Origin: Amycolatopsis sp.
GTDB lineage: Bacteria; Actinomycetota; Actinomycetes; Mycobacteriales; Pseudonocardiaceae
Direction of reading: 5' to 3'
NCBI RefSeq assembly: GCF_025464955.1
Contig: NZ_JAODNM010000126.1
Location: 80,762 to 144,761, forward strand
Length of the DNA stretch: 64,000 nucleotides
Both the position numbers and the translations under genes were made by a program. Positions within the stretch are counted from its first letter, which is position 1. Each line of letters starts with the position of its first letter. This document shows, in pieces, positions 59,577 through 64,000 of this stretch. Under the pieces are notes generated by a model. The model was not told the origin of the DNA. It was given only the letters and a program-made list of their open reading frames with translations, and made no database searches.

Positions 59577-62006
59577 CTACTTCCCCGGGACCACGGTGAC
59601 CGATCGGCCCGGCGCCAGTACGACCTTCTTGCTCCACGACCCGACCCGGACCGTCGTCGACGTGCCGCCGGTGCTCCAGACTGTCGCCGAGGTGACCTTG
59701 CCCGCCTTCCAGGCGAAGTCCACGGTGAACCCGCCGCGGGCGCCGATACCGGCGATGCGGCCGGACGCGGCCCAAGCGGCCGGCAGTGCGGGCAATAGCT
59801 CGATGACCCCGGGCCGCGAATACAGGAGCATTTCGATCATCGCCGACGGCGTGCCGAAGTTCGCATCGATCTGGAAGATCGTGCGGTCACCGAAGCTGTA
59901 CATGTCGAACAGGTTCGCCGCCGCCCCGTTGCTGAAGTTCACCGACGGTTTGAGAACGGTGAGGACCAGCTGGTATGCCTTCTCGGCGTCGTGAAGCCGC
60001 GCCCAGCACAATGCCCGCCACGCACACGCCCAGCCGAAGCTCTCCATTCCGCGAGCGGTCAGGAGGTTGCGCACACCGGTCAGCAACTCTGCCGGGCTGG
60101 AATCGTTCTTGATCCTGTCTCCGGGGAAGAATCCGATCAGCGGTGACAAGTGCCGGTGTTCGACCTCGCCGAGGTTGTCGGGCGACATCCATTCTTCGAG
60201 CCACCCCGTTTTCGGGCTGACGACCGGCAGATAGAGCTTGCTCTGCAGACCGGTGATCGTCCTGGCGTACTCGGAATCCTTGCCCAGTGTCGCGGTCGCC
60301 AGCCGATAGTGCTCAAAGAGGTCCCAGACGATTTCCTGGGCGTAGGTGACTCCCCGTTCGTCGGTCGGACCTTGCTCGGGCGACCAGTCGTGATCATCGA
60401 TGAGCACGGTGCGCGAAGTGCCCGTCGCGGGATCGGTGACGGTGGTGGTGATCAACCGGGCTTCCCAGAACTCGCACGCGCCCTTGATGATCGGGTAGAT
60501 CTTGCGCAGGAACTCGCGGTCCTGGGTGTATTCGTAGTGCTCCCACAGTGAGTTGCAGAGCCAGGCGTTACCCGCCGGATGCCACCACCAGCCGAGTCCG
60601 CCATAGATATTGGACGAAAACGCCGTCGTCCAGCCCGCGACCTTTCCCGAGGTGTTGCGGAATCCGTTTTTCGGGTCGTTGAACAGTCGCTGCGTCTGCG
60701 TTGTCCACGACGAAACCTGTGAAAGGCAGTAGTCGGCGAAGGCGTCGAAAGACCGTGAAAGTCCCGCGCGATCGGCGAGCCAGTAGTTCATCTGGACGTT
60801 GATGTCGGTGTGGTAGTCCGCCATCCAGTCCGGCGTGTTGTTGCTCAGCCACAGCCCTTGCAGGTTGAGCGGGAGGCTGTCGCGCGAACCCGAGATCATC
60901 AGGTACCGACCGAGCTGCAGATAGCTCACCTCCAACTCTGGGTCGGGGGCAGAGCCTGCCGCGGCACGCGCGGTCAAGCGCGCCCAGGTGTCGAGGGATT
61001 TCTGCGCTTTCGTGGACGTACCGAGGTCGACGGTCATACCGTTGTACAGCGAGTGGTAGTCGACGACGTGGGTCACCAGCAGGACCTTGCCGCCGACTCG
61101 GGCGGCCGCTCGAGCCTTGACGCGCGCGAGCGCGAGCGGATCGCAGCCGGCATCCATGAAGTCCACGTCGGCGTCGGGGGTGTAGTTCGTCCCGCCACTC
61201 ACGACGATGACCACCTCGTCGCAGTGCGTAAACGTCACATCCGTGCCACTGACCGAGACCTTGCCGGTGGCGGACGTAGCCGTCACGACGGCGCCGTACT
61301 TCAGGCCGTTGCCGAAGGTCGCGCTGAACGAAGCCGACTTGGTCGCGGCGTCGGCTGTGGTCGTCTCGCCGTGCGTACCGGCCAGCGACACCGAACCGCT
61401 GTGGGTTCCGCCACCGGACTGCGACAGGCGGATGACAACGACGTCGTCCGGGTGACTCGCGTAGGTTTCGCGCCGATAGGTGACGCCTTGGTAGGTGTAG
61501 GCCGAGGTGACGAGCCCGTTGCTGAGGTCGAGCCGCCGCCGGTAACCGGCGATCGACGACGTCGAATGCCCGGTCACGGAGACCGCCAGCTTCGCCAGGA
61601 GGCTGAACGTACCGAAATGAGCTGTGTCATACGGGAACTGGCCGTCACTCTGCAGTTCCGCGTTGAGGCCGCCGGTCCAGAGCGTCGCATCGGTCAGATA
61701 AAGGACGTCGTGTGCCGGGTCGCCACCGACCAGGCCACCGAGCCGCCCGTTCCCGATCGGCAGTCCCTGTTCGATGATCTTCGCTTCGTCCGCCGGAGCC
61801 GGGTACCAGAGTTCGGTGGCCACGGAGTCGGCGACCAGTTGCGATTCGGCCTGCCCCGGCGGCCTGAGTGGCTCGGCCTGGGCGACGAACGGCCTCAGTC
61901 CGCCGAGCGCCAGCCCTGCCCCGACGGTGCCGCCGATCTTCAGGAAGTCGCGGCGCGAGGGGCCCTGCCGGTCCGCCTCGTTCCGACTGGGGGAAGAGTC
62001 CGTCAT
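59577..62006 (-). CDS. Tat-exported GH95 alpha-L-fucosidase-like glycosidase
   Basis: 809 aa. Tat signal: QGPSRRDFLKIGGTVGAGLA, then A-x-A before the mature part. GH95: 'LWYPAPADEAKIIEQGLPIG', NGRLGGLVGGDPAHDVLYLT, 'ELEVSYLQLGRYLMISGSRD', SLPLNLQGLWLSNNTPDWMA, DYHTDINVQMNYWLADRAGL (family-typical), 'LGWWWHPAGNAWLCNSLWEH' and 'RHLSPLIGFFPGDRIKND'. GH95 enzymes are inverting alpha-1,2-L-fucosidases or L-galactosidases. The substrate is probably a plant or fungal glycan. It is divergent from HxlR, with a palindrome between them. Confidence 0.93.
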   Translation of the reverse strand: MTDSSPSRNEADRQGPSRRDFLKIGGTVGAGLALGGLRPFVAQAEPLRPPGQAESQLVADSVATELWYPAPADEAKIIEQGLPIGNGRLGGLVGGDPAHDVLYLTDATLWTGGLNAELQSDGQFPYDTAHFGTFSLLAKLAVSVTGHSTSSIAGYRRRLDLSNGLVTSAYTYQGVTYRRETYASHPDDVVVIRLSQSGGGTHSGSVSLAGTHGETTTADAATKSASFSATFGNGLKYGAVVTATSATGKVSVSGTDVTFTHCDEVVIVVSGGTNYTPDADVDFMDAGCDPLALARVKARAAARVGGKVLLVTHVVDYHSLYNGMTVDLGTSTKAQKSLDTWARLTARAAAGSAPDPELEVSYLQLGRYLMISGSRDSLPLNLQGLWLSNNTPDWMADYHTDINVQMNYWLADRAGLSRSFDAFADYCLSQVSSWTTQTQRLFNDPKNGFRNTSGKVAGWTTAFSSNIYGGLGWWWHPAGNAWLCNSLWEHYEYTQDREFLRKIYPIIKGACEFWEARLITTTVTDPATGTSRTVLIDDHDWSPEQGPTDERGVTYAQEIVWDLFEHYRLATATLGKDSEYARTITGLQSKLYLPVVSPKTGWLEEWMSPDNLGEVEHRHLSPLIGFFPGDRIKNDSSPAELLTGVRNLLTARGMESFGWACAWRALCWARLHDAEKAYQLVLTVLKPSVNFSNGAAANLFDMYSFGDRTIFQIDANFGTPSAMIEMLLYSRPGVIELLPALPAAWAASGRIAGIGARGGFTVDFAWKAGKVTSATVWSTGGTSTTVRVGSWSKKVVLAPGRSVTVVPGK

Positions 62007-62045
62007 CGTTGAGTCCCTTCAGCTGGCCAAGAACCCCCAAAAGAT

Positions 62046-62057
62046 AGGATCTATCCT
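62046..62057. promoter_or_regulatory. Palindrome between GH95 and HxlR, candidate operator
   Basis: AGGAT-CT-ATCCT (62046-62057) lies 40 bases upstream of the GH95 start codon, 130 bases from the HxlR start, and overlaps a second symmetric pair GATAG-N3-CTATC (62043-62055). A further AGGAT follows at 62060. Confidence 0.45.
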
Positions 62058-62186
62058 GGAGGATTGTCAACGAATCCCCGGAATCAAGGGTCGTTGGTCG
62101 GCAATAGATCTGATGACTGTCTGAGGTGTCACCTCTCGATTCGCCATGACTTCCATGATGGAAGTAGGCTGCACAGGGAGGTGCCG

Positions 62187-62681
62187 ATGCAGCGGAAAAG
62201 TTTCGAAGACATGACCTGCTCGCTCGCGCTGTGCCTCGAACAGGTCGGCGAGTGGTGGAGCCTGCTGATCCTCCGGGATGCACTGCACGGGCTGACGCGC
62301 TTTGACGAGTTCGAGCGAAGCCTCGGGATCTCCACCAACTCGCTAGCTCGCCGGCTGAAGGCGCTCACCGAGTCGGGCCTGCTCGAACGTCGCCAATACC
62401 AGGACCGGCCGCCGCGCTACGAGTACCTGCTCACCGAGCGCGGTCGTGACCTGCAACCGGCCATCGAGTCGCTACGCGCCTGGGGCGCGAAACACGGACC
62501 GGCCAGGACAGCACCGGTGCGGCTGGTCAACCGGGAGACCGGTCTAGTCGCGGACCCCGAACTGATCGACAAGCGCAGTGGTCAGCCGATCAACCTCGAC
62601 ACCTTCGTCTACGTCGCGGGGCCGGACGCGCACGAGGCCAAACTCTCGCGCATGCCGCGCGAACCCCGACCCGCAGAATGA
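62187..62681 (+). CDS. HxlR-family regulator with C-terminal extension
   Basis: 164 aa from ATG 62187 with GGGAGG upstream. CSLALCLEQVGEWWSLLILR, DALHGLTRFDEFERSLGIST, NSLARRLKALTESGLLERRQ and PPRYEYLLTERGRDLQPAIE form the winged helix; about 60 more residues (VRLVNRETGLVADPELIDKR, DTFVYVAGPDAHEAKLSRMP) are a short dimerisation extension common in larger HxlR proteins. It may control the divergent GH95 gene and the downstream PanE-like gene, whose start overlaps its stop (ATGA). Confidence 0.88.
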   Translation: MQRKSFEDMTCSLALCLEQVGEWWSLLILRDALHGLTRFDEFERSLGISTNSLARRLKALTESGLLERRQYQDRPPRYEYLLTERGRDLQPAIESLRAWGAKHGPARTAPVRLVNRETGLVADPELIDKRSGQPINLDTFVYVAGPDAHEAKLSRMPREPRPAE

Positions 62682-63595
62682 AAGCGAGATCCAGGATGAG
62701 CGACAACGCTGAACCATCGACCAGGCCCCGCCGGATCGGCGTGCTGGGGCCCGGCGCGATCGGCGGCCTGCTGGCGGCGCGACTGAGCGCGCAGGGACAC
62801 CACATCACGGTGGTAGCGACCGAGCGCACGGCCGCGGTCATCGCCGCGTCCGGCTTGACGCTGCAACTGCCCGGACGTGACGTCATCACCACGCGTCCGG
62901 AGGCGCGAGCCTGGCTCGGCGGACCGGTCGACATTCTGCTTATCGCGGTGAAGGCGACCGAGCTTCTGTCTGCGCTGCAGCGAGTTCCCGCGGCTATGGT
63001 GAACGGGACGACCATCGTCCCGTTCCTCAACGGCGTCGATCATCTTCCGTTGCTCCGAGCGGTCTATCCGGGATCGGACGTCGTCGCCGCGACGATCGCG
63101 GTCGAAGCCACTCGGCACCGGCCGGGGGTGATCGAACAGCTTTCGCCGTTCTCGGACATCGTGGTCGCGCCGAATTCTGCCGGACTTGCCGGGCTCCTGT
63201 CGGACGCGGGGTTCGCGGTGAGGTCGGAGGACGACGAGAACCGCGTGCTCTGGCTCAAGCTCGCCATGCTGGCCCCGTTCGCCCTCCTGACCACCGGAAC
63301 AGGTCTGCCCGCCGGCCTGGCACGCGAGAAGCGTCCCGAGTGGCCGACGCTTCTGGTCGCCGAAGCAGTCGCGGCCGCGGCGAAGGTCGGAGTAGACCTC
63401 GACGGCGAAGCGGCGCAAACGCGTTTGGCGCAGATGCCGGCCACCATGCAGTCATCGATGCTCAAGGACTTTTTGTCCAACCGGCCGCTGGAGCTCGACG
63501 CCATCGCTGGCCCGATCATCCGCGCGCTCGGCGCAACCCAAGCCCCCACGACCACGGCCGTCGTCAGCGAGATCCTCGGCGCCGGACAACCGTAG
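62678..63595 (+). CDS. Ketopantoate reductase PanE/ApbA-family protein
   Basis: 305 aa from ATG 62678 (an in-frame ATG at 62696 is equally possible). The Rossmann motif is RIGVLGPGAIGGLLAARLSA. 'GPVDILLIAVKATELLSALQ', 'NGTTIVPFLNGVDHLPLLRA', NRVLWLKLAMLAPFALLTTG (catalytic Lys of the family) and LKDFLSNRPLELDAIAGPII (family C-terminal motif) are present. PanE reduces 2-dehydropantoate to pantoate with NADPH; paralogues act on other 2-oxoacids. It is translationally coupled to the HxlR gene. Confidence 0.88.
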   Translation: MKARSRMSDNAEPSTRPRRIGVLGPGAIGGLLAARLSAQGHHITVVATERTAAVIAASGLTLQLPGRDVITTRPEARAWLGGPVDILLIAVKATELLSALQRVPAAMVNGTTIVPFLNGVDHLPLLRAVYPGSDVVAATIAVEATRHRPGVIEQLSPFSDIVVAPNSAGLAGLLSDAGFAVRSEDDENRVLWLKLAMLAPFALLTTGTGLPAGLAREKRPEWPTLLVAEAVAAAAKVGVDLDGEAAQTRLAQMPATMQSSMLKDFLSNRPLELDAIAGPIIRALGATQAPTTTAVVSEILGAGQP

Positions 63596-63831
63596 AGCAT
63601 TTGGTTATGCCGCGGCGGGTCGGCTCGCGTACACACCCAGCCGGCCGGCGGTCGCAACCGGTCGGCTCGTCGTCCGACCCTCTGTGCACGCTGTCCGACG
63701 TTCCCTGCGCGTCGCCCGACGTTCCGTGCGCACGGTTCGCACGCGGATGTCCACCGATCACGCACACGCGCGCATGAACTGCACACTCGCGTGTATGGAC
63801 GGCGAACTCGTGTGTGCGCGCAGACGTGGAA
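63596..63831. other. Intergenic stretch with 21-bp tandem repeats, no gene seen
   Basis: Three imperfect 21-bp units start at 63673, 63694 and 63715 around the core CCGACGTTCCNTGCGC. The region is otherwise without a plausible gene; on the minus strand it would encode a 7-residue repeat (NVGRRAG-like), probably by chance. Confidence 0.4.
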
Positions 63832-63895
63832 ATGACGGTAGCCCCGGGAGAACAATAAATGCTCTCGACCGGAGCTACCGTCATCCTTCACTGAA
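63832..63895 (-). terminator. rRNA operon terminator
   Basis: Downstream of the 5S gene on the minus strand there is a long hairpin: ATGACGGTAGC on both sides (63832-63842 and the complement 63874-63884), with inner pairing around CCGGG and GAGA/TCTC. TTTCC follows the stem on the minus strand, as in an intrinsic terminator. Confidence 0.8.
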
Positions 63896-63900
63896 AATAT

Positions 63901-64000
63901 GTCCGGCGGTGTCCTACTCTCCCACAGCCCTTCGACTGCAGTACCATCGGCGCTACCAGGCTTAGCTTCCGGGTTCGGAATGGGACCGGGCGTTTCCCTG
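63901..64000 (-). rRNA. rrf: 5S rRNA, 5' end beyond the window
   Basis: Read on the minus strand the segment contains CCCATTCCGAACCCGGAAGC, then TAAGCC and GATGGTACTGC, and ends GGGAGAGTAGGACACCGCCG, the conserved 5S rRNA core and 3' end. About 100 of roughly 120 bases are present; the 5' end and the upstream 23S gene lie past the window edge. It anchors the right end of the window as part of an rRNA operon on the minus strand. Confidence 0.95.

Noticed and set aside
60810..62012. 400-codon plus-strand frame opposite the GH95 gene
   Set aside because: Antisense shadow; GH95 and its Tat signal are on the minus strand.
1..64000. CRISPR array, prophage, IS element or tRNA gene
   Set aside because: No regularly spaced identical repeats, transposase, integrase or tRNA fold was seen anywhere in the window.

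Overview
The window is high-GC actinobacterial DNA, most probably from a Pseudonocardiaceae-like (Amycolatopsis-type) genome. Supporting signs are an SsgA-family sporulation protein, a DUF5709 protein, DUF222 (13E12-type) genes, an ECF42-type sigma factor, a PadR-controlled P450, a stand-alone NHEJ polymerase domain beside Ku, and above all a GlgE-type alpha-glucan locus. The right edge enters an rRNA operon on the minus strand (5S gene and its terminator). The genus is inferred; no species-level marker is visible.

Layout. 1-0.7 kb: a small minus-strand operon (RHH regulator, VOC protein, start of a methyltransferase). 0.9-3.3 kb: secreted GH27 glycosidase with two ricin-type lectin domains. 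3.3-6.6 kb: a dead threonine dehydratase, an S-adenosylhomocysteinase-like gene and a divergent LacI regulator separated by four tandem 14-bp repeats, then a PNPOx protein. 6.9-13.7 kb: broken TetR, nitroreductase/HxlR pair, LysR facing an AtuA / AtuA-like small protein / carboxylesterase operon, and an RraA-like protein. 13.8-17.7 kb: SDR, DUF5709, truncated DUF222 and an orphan ABC ATPase. 17.7-28.3 kb: AKR, DUF6069, ECF42 sigma with its DGPF/YCII partner, SsgA-like, PadR-P450, DUF1992, amino-acid racemase, a secreted unknown, two GNATs and several decayed genes.

28.4-49.9 kb is the core of the window. After enolase (minus) comes a nearly uninterrupted plus-strand alpha-glucan/trehalose locus: malQ, glgX, treY, treZ, then a relic patch (DUF222 plus a dead ANTAR gene), then a second glgX, glgE, treS, mak and glgB. 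Together these encode debranching and trehalose release from glucan (GlgX/TreX, TreY, TreZ), trehalose to maltose (TreS), maltose to maltose-1-phosphate (Mak), chain extension (GlgE), branching (GlgB) and disproportionation (MalQ). Both halves end in strong hairpins (38099-38131 and 49817-49853).

50-64 kb: a MarR/SRPBCC operon with a 47-bp inverted repeat as likely operator, two further SRPBCC genes and a hydrolase, a small Cys-rich protein, Ku facing a LigD-type polymerase domain, NAD kinase, a GlxA-like regulator facing an NAD(P)H oxidoreductase, a PEP mutase/isocitrate-lyase-like protein, a Tat-exported GH95 fucosidase facing an HxlR regulator, a ketopantoate-reductase-like protein, and the rRNA operon end.

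A recurring theme is gene decay: at least eight recognisable families are present only as frameshifted, internally deleted or truncated copies lying between intact genes. No insertion sequence, prophage, CRISPR array or tRNA gene was seen. I found no clear evidence of a wholly new system; the most promising unexplained items are regulatory DNA (the 14-bp repeats, the 47-bp MarR repeat) and the diverged SahH-like gene.
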